A stretch of 52,015 nt of DNA from Candidatus Poribacteria bacterium (lineage in GTDB: Bacteria > Poribacteria > WGA-4E > UBA9662): contig PAQF01000010.1 in assembly GCA_002709695.1 (NCBI GenBank), forward strand, positions 1-52,015, written 5' to 3'. The translations under genes were made by a program, and so were the position numbers. Positions within the stretch are counted from its first letter, which is position 1. Each line of letters starts with the position of its first letter. The notes beneath the pieces are model-generated. The model saw only the letters and a list, made by a program, of their open reading frames with translations, searched no databases and was not told where the DNA came from. This document shows, in pieces, positions 16,469 through 25,405 of the stretch.

Positions 16469-16987
16469 ATGGGAGGGTTTTATTTTCTACTTATTAGCTT
16501 GTTTCTTTTCTTGAGTTGTGGAGATTCTGATGAGAGCTATAGGGAGGTAGAAACTGTGAGTATGGATGGAATGCTTGTTCCTAGAGACGATTATACTCAA
16601 CTGCAAAATCAGATCTTTTATGGCACTATTCAAATTGATTTGGAAATTACGCCAAAGTCAAATATACCTTCTTTTGCTTGGAGGACAATTGGTTCTAGAT
16701 TCATGGTTTTAGCTGTTTTCGAGGATAAAATAGATCTAGAAGGGAAAACAATTACAAATCCGAAAGATGTTGTTTGGACTTGGCATTCAGGTATTGGAAA
16801 AGGTCGCGAAGGAAACGTTAGTTTCAGTGATGGCGTTGATGTGAGAAACGGTGAAATCGCGAATTCTACAGCCGTAACTTCCTTGGAGGCCAATTCAATC
16901 TACTACGTTGCGATTTGGGGTTATGACGATGCGTACAATTTAATGTATTCTAGCAAGGAGTACAAGTATCAGACATCTCTTAGATAA
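16469..16987 (+). CDS. Small lipoprotein of unknown function
   Basis: A 172-residue protein starting at ATG behind GTAAGGA. The N terminus MGGFYFLLISLFLFLSCGDS has a lipobox-like LFLSC, so Cys17 is the probable lipidated residue. The mature part is beta-rich (IFYGTIQIDLEITPKSNIPS, RFMVLAVFEDKID, YYVAIWGYDDAYNLMYSSKE) and may be a single Ig-like or fibronectin-like domain. It follows the PEGA/barrel gene by 13 bases and its stop abuts the converging purF stop. Function unknown; partnership with the barrel protein is inference. Confidence 0.7.
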   Translation: MGGFYFLLISLFLFLSCGDSDESYREVETVSMDGMLVPRDDYTQLQNQIFYGTIQIDLEITPKSNIPSFAWRTIGSRFMVLAVFEDKIDLEGKTITNPKDVVWTWHSGIGKGREGNVSFSDGVDVRNGEIANSTAVTSLEANSIYYVAIWGYDDAYNLMYSSKEYKYQTSLR

Positions 16988-18427
16988 TTACAAGCCTTTA
17001 ACTTCAAACTCAATTGCTAGTTGTTTGCCAGGTTGCCCACTAAATTCTATGGGATATTGGCCATCAAAACAAGCTGTACAGAAATTCCTTGGCGATTTAA
17101 CGCACTTCAACATACCTTCAATACTCAAGTAACCGAGACTATCGGCTTCGATGTATTTCTGGATTTCTTCCACTGACCATGAATTAGCAATTAACTCTTT
17201 TCTTGTTGGCGTATCTACACCATAAAAGCAAGGATATTTATTGGGTGGTGAAGAGACGCGGAAATGGACTTCTTTCGCTCCTCCTTCCTCACGAATTAGT
17301 TTGACGATCTTTCGTGAATTTGTACCTCGCATGATCGAGTCATCAACAACAATAACCCGTTTACCTTCCAGTACATTTCTCACAGGATTCAGTTTTACAC
17401 GTACCATTAGATCCCGTATTTCCTGCGAGGGATTCATAAATGTTCGTCCAACGTATGGATTTCGATGCAGTCCAAACTCGAAAGGTATACTTAGTTCTTC
17501 CGCGTACCCAATGGCAGCAATAGTAGCGGAGTCAGGAACAGGGATGACAATATCAGCCTCGGCAGGGCATTCACGTGCTAGTTGTCTGCCAAATTCGCGC
17601 CTTGGGCGATTAACTAATTGGTTAAACACGATGCTGTCTGGGCGTGCGAGATATATATGTTCAAAAATGCATTGCGACAACTCCAATTTAGCGGAACCGA
17701 TAAAAAATGATTTTGGTTCTTCCTCTGTGGAAGTGATTACAACCATTTCACCTGGTGCGACTTCACGTATTGGCTCCGCTTCGATTACATCAAAGGCGCA
17801 AGTTTCAGATGCTAATACATAGGCTTGGTTCAGACGTCCTAGCCAGAGTGGGCGGAAGGCATGTGGGTCACGAACACCCACCATAATTGATTTACCCATA
17901 AATATCAGTGAGTAGGCACCCCGAACTTCTTCGAGTGCATCCAGAATCCTGTCTTCCAGAAGAACGTGCTGGGATTGAGCTATAAGGTGTGCAATGACTT
18001 CCGTATCAGAGGTAGAACTAAATATTGACCCTTTGTCCTCTAAATCACTACGAATTCGGAATGCATTGATCAGGTTACCATTGTGTGCTATTGCCAAAGG
18101 TCCTCGTTTATATTGTCGCACCAGTGGTTGTGCATTCTCAATTTTGCTACTTCCTGCGGTTGAATAGCGATTATGGCCGATGGCTATGTTTCCTGACATT
18201 TTAGCTAAAATGTCAGAGTTGAAAATGTTTGCAACAAGGCCCATTGCATGATGATAAGAAAAAGATTCGGAGTCTGAGACAACAATTCCAGCGCTTTCTT
18301 GACCACGGTGCTGAAGTGCTCTTAGTCCTAAATAAGTGAGCTCGGCTGCTTGAGGGTGACCAAAAATACTAAAGACACCACATTCGTCTTTTGGTTTATC
18401 ATCACTCCAATCATCAAGAAACTGCAT
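16988..18427 (-). CDS. purF: Amidophosphoribosyltransferase
   Basis: PurF converts PRPP and glutamine to phosphoribosylamine, the committed step of purine synthesis. Length 479 is typical of the Bacillus-type enzyme. The sequence shows a short propeptide before the catalytic Cys in DECGVFSIFG, then LGLRALQHRGQESAGI, IGHNRYSTAG and AIAHNGNLIN of the glutaminase domain. The PRPP loop is VIVVDDSIMRGTNSRKIV. Cysteines in SQCIFEHIYLARPDS, KYPCFYGVDTP and FCTACFDGQYP match the four ligands of the 4Fe-4S cluster in the B. subtilis type. The start is ATG at 18427. It converges tail to tail with the lipoprotein gene. Confidence 0.97.
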   Translation of the reverse strand: MQFLDDWSDDKPKDECGVFSIFGHPQAAELTYLGLRALQHRGQESAGIVVSDSESFSYHHAMGLVANIFNSDILAKMSGNIAIGHNRYSTAGSSKIENAQPLVRQYKRGPLAIAHNGNLINAFRIRSDLEDKGSIFSSTSDTEVIAHLIAQSQHVLLEDRILDALEEVRGAYSLIFMGKSIMVGVRDPHAFRPLWLGRLNQAYVLASETCAFDVIEAEPIREVAPGEMVVITSTEEEPKSFFIGSAKLELSQCIFEHIYLARPDSIVFNQLVNRPRREFGRQLARECPAEADIVIPVPDSATIAAIGYAEELSIPFEFGLHRNPYVGRTFMNPSQEIRDLMVRVKLNPVRNVLEGKRVIVVDDSIMRGTNSRKIVKLIREEGGAKEVHFRVSSPPNKYPCFYGVDTPTRKELIANSWSVEEIQKYIEADSLGYLSIEGMLKCVKSPRNFCTACFDGQYPIEFSGQPGKQLAIEFEVKGL

Positions 18428-18481
18428 CTTATACGAACGTCCTGTTTTTGTATTGGCTAATAATAGTGTGTCTTTAATTTG

Positions 18482-19075
18482 TTATGTGGGTTGCTCGGCT
18501 GAGTCGCTGTTAGTAATTGAGCTTTCTAGTTTTGTTTCTATACGTTCACTGAACGTGTTTCCTAGAATAGCCCCTACCGCCGCCGAAAGAATCAGTAGTA
18601 GTTCTATTGGGAACTTGATTTTGAGTAAAAACCTTAGGGGAAGTGTAAGGACAAAGGCAAATGGCCTGAACATATGAATAAAGTAAGCTAATGTGGTTTG
18701 TCCAAACGAATCGATAATTGAGTCCCAAGATTTGCACCGAGCATATGTATTTAGCAACAAAATTAAGACAACTACAGCTGGAGCGCCAAGAAAAGCTCCG
18801 TTAAAAGTATTTCTCCAGTCAATCTCTTCTCCAAATCGTTTGCCGATAAGTTGAATGCCTTCAGTCATACTAGCAATACCACTTCCGTAAGTGATTCCGA
18901 GGGAGATAAATGTTAGCAATCCAACTAAGAATCCATGTTCAATTTGGTTTCCCACTAGAGTTTTAACAAAAAATTCGTAGGTAAGAAGATAACAAATTAA
19001 TGAGATGATAAAACCGATGATACTACCACATATAATTTGACCAATGATTTTTATGAAGGTATCTCTTTGTGACAT
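18482..19075 (-). CDS. Multi-pass membrane protein, unknown
   Basis: The ATG at 19075 has TTGAGG about 6 bases upstream, so it is preferred over TTG at 19087. The product, about 197 residues, has four or five hydrophobic segments: IICGSIIGFIISLICYLLTY, GFLVGLLTFISLGITYGSGI, GAFLGAPAVVVLILLLNTY, LAYFIHMFRPFAFVLTLPLR and LLLILSAAVGAILGNTF. A short acidic tail follows. No family recognised. It lies 54 bases upstream of purF on the same strand and may be co-transcribed. Confidence 0.65.
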   Translation of the reverse strand: MSQRDTFIKIIGQIICGSIIGFIISLICYLLTYEFFVKTLVGNQIEHGFLVGLLTFISLGITYGSGIASMTEGIQLIGKRFGEEIDWRNTFNGAFLGAPAVVVLILLLNTYARCKSWDSIIDSFGQTTLAYFIHMFRPFAFVLTLPLRFLLKIKFPIELLLILSAAVGAILGNTFSERIETKLESSITNSDSAEQPT

Positions 19076-19432
19076 GTAAAACCTCAATTCTGGAAAACTT
19101 GAGGATTATATCACGGTAGTTTTTAGCTGTCAATAATGATAGCTGTTTAATTATAAGAAGAGGTGATTCCTATCTATTCTTGTGGTAGGCGGGAAGTTGT
19201 ATATAGGGAAGTGGAGAAGGTTGAGGTTAAATAGTTGAAACAAATGGAAGGCAAAAAGGTATAGCTTTGATGGGTGCTTATGAATTTTGGCGATCATTTC
19301 GGCAGGGGCATTAGCCAAGGACGGTAGTATATATTTTGTATGATCCTTAACTTGGCCTAGCAGAGGGTTTGGGTATATAGAAATTTTCTTATGGAGAAGT
19401 ATTCAACACTGTAATATGTTTACTGGATACTT
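19076..19432. other. Intergenic region, nothing recognised
   Basis: About 350 bases. A 14-codon plus-strand frame near 19270 ends quickly. No tRNA, terminator or repeat was identified. Confidence 0.35.
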
Positions 19433-20479
19433 TCAATCAGCTGGTTCAACATTCCATTTAATTTCTTCTATGGAATCATATGATCGGACGCATCTAAAAC
19501 CTATTTTGTTGTCAGCTTTATCTGGAGATTGTTTGTTACGGAGTGCGACGCGTAGTCCATACCATTTAAAGTACCAGCACCCTCCACGTAAGACGTGGGG
19601 TTGCAACATATTCTTATTTTCTCGTTTCTTTCTTTCTTGGCTTTGAACTTTAAAGTCATCAACACTGATTTCTCCAGCGATTAATTCAATCAGATGATTG
19701 TATCCGGATAATGGATTCTTTAACAGATTGTGTTTTTGACTAATTTTAAGGAAATAGAAATCGTCGTATTCATCTAGGCACCACTCGCGTGCATTACCTG
19801 CTAGGTCATATAAACCATAACTGTTTGGAGGGAAACTACCTACTGGTGCTGTATAGCGGTATCCGTCTGCAGATCCGTTAATTCCAACGTATTGACTGGT
19901 TATATAATTTCCATCTATGTCTGGTATATTGGGTTCGCTGTTGCCCCAAGGGAACTTTTTACGAGTTTGTCCTCCACGGACAGCGTAAGCCCATTCGGCT
20001 TCAGTTGGTAGCCTCTTTCCAGCCCAAATAGCATAATTCATTGCATCATACCAAGTTACACCTACCACTGGTTGATCGGGACCATTGAAGTCAGGGTCTT
20101 CCCAGAAAGTTGGTTCTTTGTATCCTGTTTCCTGAATAAATTTATTGTATTGAGTATTAGTAATCTCGTAGACATCAATGTAGAAGGATGAGAGTTCAAC
20201 AGTGTGGACTGGTTTTTCGTAAATTGGTCCATCATTGAATTGATCTCCCATTTCGAAAGACCCTGAAGGAATTCGCAACATTTTGGACCCATCCTTCCAA
20301 GTGATTTCTTCTAATTGTGTGGTTTGCATTTCTTCTTCGTCTTGGTTGCATCCTATGAACCAAATTAGAGAAATCCAAGATAATAAGGTGAAAACTACTG
20401 TTATTTTTTCTATAAGGTATAAGTAGATGAAAAAACGTTTAATTGTGGCAAGCAGGAAATCTAAGGAATTTCCGAGCAT
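19433..20479 (-). CDS. Formylglycine-generating enzyme (SUMF1)-like lipoprotein
   Basis: The ATG at 20479 is chosen because a near-perfect GGAGGTG precedes it; the frame is open further upstream but only as overlap with the next gene. The product has about 348 residues. A long hydrophobic N terminus (VVFTLLSWISLIWFIGC) ends in a lipobox-like Cys near residue 44. The FGE/SUMF1 fold follows: MLRIPSGSFEMGDQFNDGP, SSFYIDVYEITNTQYNKFIQ, RLPTEAEWAYAVRGG, YDLAGNAREWCLDEYDD, VLRGGCWYFKWYGLRVALRN and IGFRCVRS. True FGE activates sulfatases; many bacterial members instead are extracellular, C-type-lectin-like or of unknown role. No sulfatase is present nearby. It overlaps the amidohydrolase gene end by 41 bases. 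Confidence 0.85.
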   Translation of the reverse strand: MLGNSLDFLLATIKRFFIYLYLIEKITVVFTLLSWISLIWFIGCNQDEEEMQTTQLEEITWKDGSKMLRIPSGSFEMGDQFNDGPIYEKPVHTVELSSFYIDVYEITNTQYNKFIQETGYKEPTFWEDPDFNGPDQPVVGVTWYDAMNYAIWAGKRLPTEAEWAYAVRGGQTRKKFPWGNSEPNIPDIDGNYITSQYVGINGSADGYRYTAPVGSFPPNSYGLYDLAGNAREWCLDEYDDFYFLKISQKHNLLKNPLSGYNHLIELIAGEISVDDFKVQSQERKKRENKNMLQPHVLRGGCWYFKWYGLRVALRNKQSPDKADNKIGFRCVRSYDSIEEIKWNVEPAD

Positions 20480-21341
20480 TTTCACCTCCAATTTGGTCGT
20501 ATTCATATTCAGATAGGTCCGGTAACAATTCGCTAATAATGCGCGACATTTTCTCATAACCAGGATTGTTGAAAATCCAAGGGAAATCAGTTGCCCACAT
20601 AAGCCTTTCTGTTCCGTATATTTCATATAGACTTCGGTGCCAGCTTGCCAGATCTTGATATGGGTAATCCTCTTTGCTAAAAGCGTATTGGCCTGACAAA
20701 TGGATCATAACATTTTCGTACCGCGCGAGTCGATGTGTGGTGTGGAAAGCAGGATTATACGCTGGCGTTTCGACTTGTGGTCGACCGTCTTGATCAACGG
20801 AGAACTTTTCTCGCCCAGGGCAAATCCCAAGGTGGTTTATTACAACTCGAACTTGTGGAAACTCTTCTAGTAAATATGGAATTAGGTGTGCATCTATGGC
20901 GCGTAAGTATAGCCAAAGGACGTAATCCTTTTCAGCCGCGTGTTTCCAGATAGGAAATGTCTTAAATTCTCTGATATCGATTTGTGCAAATGGGTCTCGC
21001 GGGCCTCCCAATGTAGAAAGGCGAAATCCCACGATCGCCGAATTATTTGCTAGTTTGTCCATGTGTTGTGTTATGTTGGAAGCATCTTGGGGAATCAGTC
21101 CAATTCCTAGGAAATGCTTAGGGTGAGATTTCAAACAGTGTAGTAAATAGGCATGGGATCTTATGTCAGCGCCTCCAGTTTGCACCAATACTGCTTGATC
21201 AACTTGATTATGCTCCATTTCTATTAATAGTTTTTCGATTGGTTCTTCATGGTCTTTGGGAATTAACTCACTAACTTCCCTTGGAAATTCTCTTGAAACC
21301 TTGGTAAATACATGACCATGTGAGTCAATTTTAGGTGTCAT
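20439..21341 (-). CDS. Amidohydrolase family (Amidohydro_2) hydrolase
   Basis: A 300-residue TIM-barrel metal-dependent hydrolase. It begins with the metal-binding His-x-His in IDSHGHVF, then shows QAVLVQTGG, FLGIGLIPQDA, VRVVINHLGICPG with a likely third ligand His, and RLMWATDFPWIFNNPGY with the conserved Asp of strand 8. This subgroup includes lactonases (fuconolactonase, 2-pyrone-4,6-dicarboxylate lactonase) and decarboxylases; the substrate is unknown. Its start overlaps the end of the PhyH gene by 11 bases, so the two are coupled and may act in one pathway with the adjacent Gfo/Idh dehydrogenase, which could produce a lactone. Confidence 0.88.
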   Translation of the reverse strand: MTPKIDSHGHVFTKVSREFPREVSELIPKDHEEPIEKLLIEMEHNQVDQAVLVQTGGADIRSHAYLLHCLKSHPKHFLGIGLIPQDASNITQHMDKLANNSAIVGFRLSTLGGPRDPFAQIDIREFKTFPIWKHAAEKDYVLWLYLRAIDAHLIPYLLEEFPQVRVVINHLGICPGREKFSVDQDGRPQVETPAYNPAFHTTHRLARYENVMIHLSGQYAFSKEDYPYQDLASWHRSLYEIYGTERLMWATDFPWIFNNPGYEKMSRIISELLPDLSEYEYDQIGGENARKFLRFPACHN

Positions 21342-22062
21342 ATTTCTCCAGACTAAAAAGTTTGCGTCGTTGTTTTGTTTTACAATGTTGAGCGATGGAG
21401 GCGAATGTGTCAGGGCTTATTCGCTCAGATGTTGATTTTTCGTAGATGAGAATGATAGATTTTCGGGCGATATTGGTATGGTTATCCATACTGGTGTGCC
21501 AGCCGTAAGAGTTGAAAACGATGGCAGTACCTGCTTTGCTGGGGAAGGCTTTGTACCCTGGCATGCTACTAGGTCGTCTGACTTTAGGATATGGCCCACT
21601 GCTTGGTTTATGACTTGCTGGGACAAAAGCAAATTCGCCGGATTTTGGTAAGACATCGTGTACGTAGATCTGAACTTTAATATGTAATGGATTGCTAAGG
21701 GGGACGTCTGGATGCCAACTGGTATAGCTTATTGGCCAAGGGGGTACGGTTCGTACTTGTGGGCCAAGTAGTATTAGTTGGTCATTGGTAAAAGACATTA
21801 ATGTACCATAGTAACTAGGATGGTCAACCAGATCAATGAATATTTCGTCTTTGGCAAAAGGATCGGGTATATCATAAAAAGTGCTGGAATTTTCGCCTGT
21901 TTCAATTCTATTGAGCCAGTCTTCCTTGCAAATGGCTGACCAATGATCAAATGCATCTTGTAGTCGTTTCAGATCATCGCCTTGAATAGCTTTTTCGAAG
22001 ACTAAGTATCCCTCGTCGTCCCATTGTTTTTGTCGCTCTGCAGTTGGTCTAATCATTATCAT
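21331..22062 (-). CDS. Phytanoyl-CoA dioxygenase (PhyH) family protein, copy E
   Basis: A 243-residue Fe(II)/2-oxoglutarate oxygenase. Visible features are RQKQWDDEGYLVFEKAIQGD at the N terminus, His-x-Asp in SWHPDVPLSN, and the distal His in NSYGWHTSMDN, with an Arg about 10 residues later in NIARKSIILIYEK. Two ATG codons lie 6 bases apart (22062, 22056); GAGG sits 4 or 10 bases upstream respectively, so the second is also plausible. It is coupled to the amidohydrolase and lies 41 bases downstream of a Gfo/Idh gene, forming a compact three-gene set that mirrors the gene types at the left end of the window. Confidence 0.9.
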   Translation of the reverse strand: MIMIRPTAERQKQWDDEGYLVFEKAIQGDDLKRLQDAFDHWSAICKEDWLNRIETGENSSTFYDIPDPFAKDEIFIDLVDHPSYYGTLMSFTNDQLILLGPQVRTVPPWPISYTSWHPDVPLSNPLHIKVQIYVHDVLPKSGEFAFVPASHKPSSGPYPKVRRPSSMPGYKAFPSKAGTAIVFNSYGWHTSMDNHTNIARKSIILIYEKSTSERISPDTFASIAQHCKTKQRRKLFSLEKYDT

Positions 22063-22103
22063 TTAGCCTCAAATCAGGTTAAAATATCCTCAGCGTTTAA
22101 TTT

Positions 22104-23135
22104 TCAACACAAACTTATCATTGTTTTTGTTGAAATACTGTCGCTAATTGCTTTTAAGACTTTCATATTGTGGTAGGCATCTTCAAGACTAGCTTCGGGT
22201 TGGTTGCCTTGCTGCAAGGATTTTGCCCAATGTTGCATCTCCTCGACATAACCAGGGCGGCCAATGCTATGGAATGCTGTATTGAGATCCCATTCCTCTG
22301 TGGGAGTGTCCGCATACCCACCACCTTGTCCTGACCATGTTGGAACGCGATATCGACGAAGTTTACGAGTGTCGAATACTTGAATAGCCTGATTATTTAA
22401 GCCCTTAATATAAACCATTGCTTCCAGAATTGCTCCTATACCTAATGTCATTGTGCCAACTGCTCCATTAGTATAACGTAGGTTAACGCTTATTGAAACG
22501 GTTCCCGTATTTGTATCTGTGCCATCGAAGGCAAATACATCATTGACCGGTCCCATAAAAAATCTCATGCAGTCTGTTGGGTGAATTGCTTGATCTAACA
22601 TGAAAGGCCAAGCGAAAGGTTGATCAGATGAATGCGAATGTATGCGTGGAGACGGTGCCACGTAACGTGTATGGTATTGACAAACGCGGCCAAAATCGTC
22701 TTTCTCAATTAGATTTTTTGCCATTTTATGGGCGGGAGCGTGTCTCCACATGGTGCCAACCATGCCTGTTTTTCCGGTTCGAACCGATGTATCCACCAAA
22801 AGTTTAGCGCCTTCGATAGTTGTTGCGGGTGGCTTCTCGATGTAAATGTGATAGCCGCGTTCCAAACATTCGATTCCAATATCACGGTGTAATTTATCCT
22901 CAGGTCGACCAACCACGGCAACTGCGTTCAAATCTTCGTTGCGGAGCATTTCATCATAGTTGGTGTAGTGTCGAAGAGCACCAAAATTCCGTGCGTTTGA
23001 TTGTGCTCGCTCCTCTACTAAATCGCATGTGGCTATAAAGTTGAATTCGGGTATCATAGGGATACATCTTTGTAGTTGCGATGACATTCCTCCGCAACCA
23101 ATAAAAGCAATTCGAATCTGAGACATTTGTTCCAT
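22104..23135 (-). CDS. Gfo/Idh/MocA family oxidoreductase
   Basis: A 343-residue NAD(P)-dependent dehydrogenase-type protein. The Rossmann motif is clear: IRIAFIGCGGMSSQLQRCIP, then FNFIATCDLVEERAQSNARN. The family Lys motif is HIYIEKPPATTIEGAKLLVD. The C-terminal domain includes FMLDQAIHPTDCMRFFMGPV, where the His and Asp fit the usual catalytic His region (G-x-H-x-x-D). Start is either ATG 23135 or ATG 23126; upstream spacing does not decide. Substrate unknown. It is the first gene of the dehydrogenase, PhyH, amidohydrolase set. Confidence 0.9.
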   Translation of the reverse strand: MEQMSQIRIAFIGCGGMSSQLQRCIPMIPEFNFIATCDLVEERAQSNARNFGALRHYTNYDEMLRNEDLNAVAVVGRPEDKLHRDIGIECLERGYHIYIEKPPATTIEGAKLLVDTSVRTGKTGMVGTMWRHAPAHKMAKNLIEKDDFGRVCQYHTRYVAPSPRIHSHSSDQPFAWPFMLDQAIHPTDCMRFFMGPVNDVFAFDGTDTNTGTVSISVNLRYTNGAVGTMTLGIGAILEAMVYIKGLNNQAIQVFDTRKLRRYRVPTWSGQGGGYADTPTEEWDLNTAFHSIGRPGYVEEMQHWAKSLQQGNQPEASLEDAYHNMKVLKAISDSISTKTMISLC

Positions 23136-23216
23136 AACCTGTCTATGAATTTATTTGAGATGGTTCTACTGATTTTATCACAAAGTCAACTGTGGGTATA
23201 TTAAAAGTCGGTTTGC

Positions 23217-23843
23217 TTAACCTTTTTGACCTGTGACCACGTATACTGGATCAGTATAGCCCTCACATTTTGTTGTGATATCAATACATCGGATGTTTTC
23301 GTAATTTCTAGCTATGTTGAAGTAGGATTCAATGAGTTGTTGATGTTGTTGCCCAGTGGGTATTCTACGCCATATTGACACCGCTTTGGTTGGAAACATC
23401 CGGTTTGAAAAGACGACGATCAAAGAGCCTGAGGTTTCGAGCACCCGATGGGCCTCCTGAAAAACCTCTATTGGTTGAGTGAGATATTGGATTGATACGG
23501 TAATGACGATTGCTCCAAAGTTGTTATTGTCAAACGGTAATATTGGATCATGGTTTAAATTGTGTACAACATACGAAGTCAACATTGGATTTGTCGCCAT
23601 TTCATTGCTATTCATACCTAAACCGATGACGCGTTCTCTTAACATGCGGGTGGGGAAATGAGAGAACGCACTACTCATTAGGTCTAAGATGGTCTTTCCT
23701 GTAGGTAAAATTTTATCGTAGAAAGTCTCAATCGCTAAGCAAGCATTTTCATCAATATGTTTTACTATGCGTGGTGTTCGATAAAATAATTCATCATCAT
23801 TTTCGTCGATACGAGCGAAAAATTCTGGTTTTAGTTCTTGCAT
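23217..23843 (-). CDS. SAM-dependent methyltransferase-like protein
   Basis: A 208-residue class I methyltransferase fold. Motif I reads TILDLMSSAFSHFP rather than the glycine-rich LDxGxGxG, then RVIGLGMNSNEMATN, LNHDPILPFDNNNFGAIVIT and VFQEAHRVLETSGSLIVVFS, which match motifs post I, II and III. The LDLMSS form of motif I recurs in a known Methyltransf_11-like subgroup in my recollection, so it need not mean inactivity. It lies 11 bases downstream of the MATE gene on the same strand. Substrate unknown. Confidence 0.75.
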   Translation of the reverse strand: MQELKPEFFARIDENDDELFYRTPRIVKHIDENACLAIETFYDKILPTGKTILDLMSSAFSHFPTRMLRERVIGLGMNSNEMATNPMLTSYVVHNLNHDPILPFDNNNFGAIVITVSIQYLTQPIEVFQEAHRVLETSGSLIVVFSNRMFPTKAVSIWRRIPTGQQHQQLIESYFNIARNYENIRCIDITTKCEGYTDPVYVVTGQKG

Positions 23844-23854
23844 GTTTTAAATTG

Positions 23855-25150
23855 TTAATGATTTTTAAAAATGTGTTTAGGTGCTAGTAAGGACAGTGAA
23901 GCCCCACGAGCAATATTCAGTAGTGTCAGTGAGAACCAAAGTCCGTGGTTCCCATATGGGGAAAATATATAATAGGATGGTAAAAATATACATAGTGTTG
24001 AAAATACCATGGCATTTCTCATTGTTTGAGCCGCTGTTGCTCCCAGAAAGACACCATCCCAGATATATGGAGCAATATTAATGATAGGTGCTAACACAAT
24101 CCATATCATGTATGGTGACGCTTGAGTGATAATTCCTTCTTGGTTTGTGAATAGATGAAGTATATTTTCACCTGCAATTAAAAATGTTAGGCTGAAGAAG
24201 CAACCAAAGATGTATGCCCATAAAAAAGCATATTTCACTGTTAGTTTGAGGTTGATATAATCGTGAGCGCCTTTATATTTTCCCACTAAGCTTTCGGTAG
24301 CAAAAGCAAAACCATCGACAGCATAGGCTACAAATGTTATGAGCTGGAGCAAGATGGCGTTTGCTGCCAGAATGGTATCGCTAATTAAGGCCGATTTTGA
24401 TGTGAAGAAAGCGTGACTTGAAACTAAGCAAAGCGTTCTTATGAAAATGTCGCGGCTGATTATATAAAATTGACTTAAGAGTGAGAGATCTAATGTCATT
24501 AGCGAAGGTGTGTTTCTTAAGAACTTACCATACCTATATAGAAACAATGTAATAGCCAAAAACAAACCGAAATATTGTGCACATGCTGTACCTAGTGCTA
24601 CACCATCTGATTTCATTTGGAATACCTTAACAAATAGTACGTTCAGCACGATATTCAAGCTGTTGACGGCGATAGCTAAGATCATTGGATATTGGGCGTT
24701 TTGTAGGCCTAAAAACCAACCATGAAAAGTCCGAAGTGCTAAGGTTGCGGGTGCCGCAAGGATGCAGATACGAAAGTATACTTTGGCTAGTTGTTCCACT
24801 TCGGAACTGGCCTCGATTAATCGGAAACTAATCTCAGCGATGATCGGAAAAAAAACAACTAAAAATATACTACTGGTAAAGGCAAAGAGTAAAGCAACCT
24901 TCAGAATTGAAAGACATCGTTCTGAATTACCCTCTCCATAGGCTTGTGCTACCATGCCAGTTGAACTCATCCTAAGAAATCCAAACCCCCAATCGATCAC
25001 ACTAAAGATGATTCCGCCAATGGCGACAGCCCCTAAATGTTTTTCTGTCGATAAATGTCCCATCAATATGAGGTCAACGGCACTTAGCATCGGGACTGAT
25101 ATGTTGCTAGCGATATTCGGAATTGCTAAACGAAGAATTTCTTTGTTCAT
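23855..25150 (-). CDS. MATE family multidrug/cation antiporter
   Basis: A 431-residue inner-membrane protein with about twelve hydrophobic segments. The N terminus LRLAIPNIASNISVPMLSAV followed by LILMGHLSTEKHLGAVAIGG is typical of the first two MATE helices, and a second copy of the bundle begins near residue 230 with a characteristic FVAYAVDGFAFATESLVGKY. MATE proteins export drugs or metabolites in exchange for Na+ or H+. ATG at 25150 lacks an obvious ribosome site. It precedes the methyltransferase gene and may export the product of a neighbouring pathway; that link is inference. Confidence 0.9.
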   Translation of the reverse strand: MNKEILRLAIPNIASNISVPMLSAVDLILMGHLSTEKHLGAVAIGGIIFSVIDWGFGFLRMSSTGMVAQAYGEGNSERCLSILKVALLFAFTSSIFLVVFFPIIAEISFRLIEASSEVEQLAKVYFRICILAAPATLALRTFHGWFLGLQNAQYPMILAIAVNSLNIVLNVLFVKVFQMKSDGVALGTACAQYFGLFLAITLFLYRYGKFLRNTPSLMTLDLSLLSQFYIISRDIFIRTLCLVSSHAFFTSKSALISDTILAANAILLQLITFVAYAVDGFAFATESLVGKYKGAHDYINLKLTVKYAFLWAYIFGCFFSLTFLIAGENILHLFTNQEGIITQASPYMIWIVLAPIINIAPYIWDGVFLGATAAQTMRNAMVFSTLCIFLPSYYIFSPYGNHGLWFSLTLLNIARGASLSLLAPKHIFKNH

Positions 25151-25405
25151 GTATAGTCACATTTTCGCTATGTGGGATTCAGACGAATCCAATCCCCCCA
25201 GGTTAGGAGAAAGCATTTAAATATCGTACGTTCTCCAGATAGGTTGAGCGAAAAAAACTAGTTTGTTTTCTGAAGAGATCGAATTCAATAGTGGTTGTGG
25301 TCTGATTTGTGCTTGTTGATAGAACGAGCAATCGCTTGGATGATTTTTGTGGTACTTGTGTCATTGTTTGTGAGTGTTATCGATTTATTAGAGTTTTTCC
25401 GAAGT

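Noticed and set aside
17241-17822. A 193-codon plus-strand open frame antisense to purF.
   Set aside because: purF is unambiguous on the other strand; the antisense frame has Ser/Arg-rich composition and no ribosome site.
22774-22790. A ggttcgaacc string that could suggest a tRNA T-arm.
   Set aside because: It lies inside the Gfo/Idh gene and no acceptor or anticodon stems can be formed around it.
25203-25364. A 53-codon minus-strand frame between the MATE and HAD genes.
   Set aside because: Ser/Thr-rich and low in structure signals, with no Shine-Dalgarno before its ATG.
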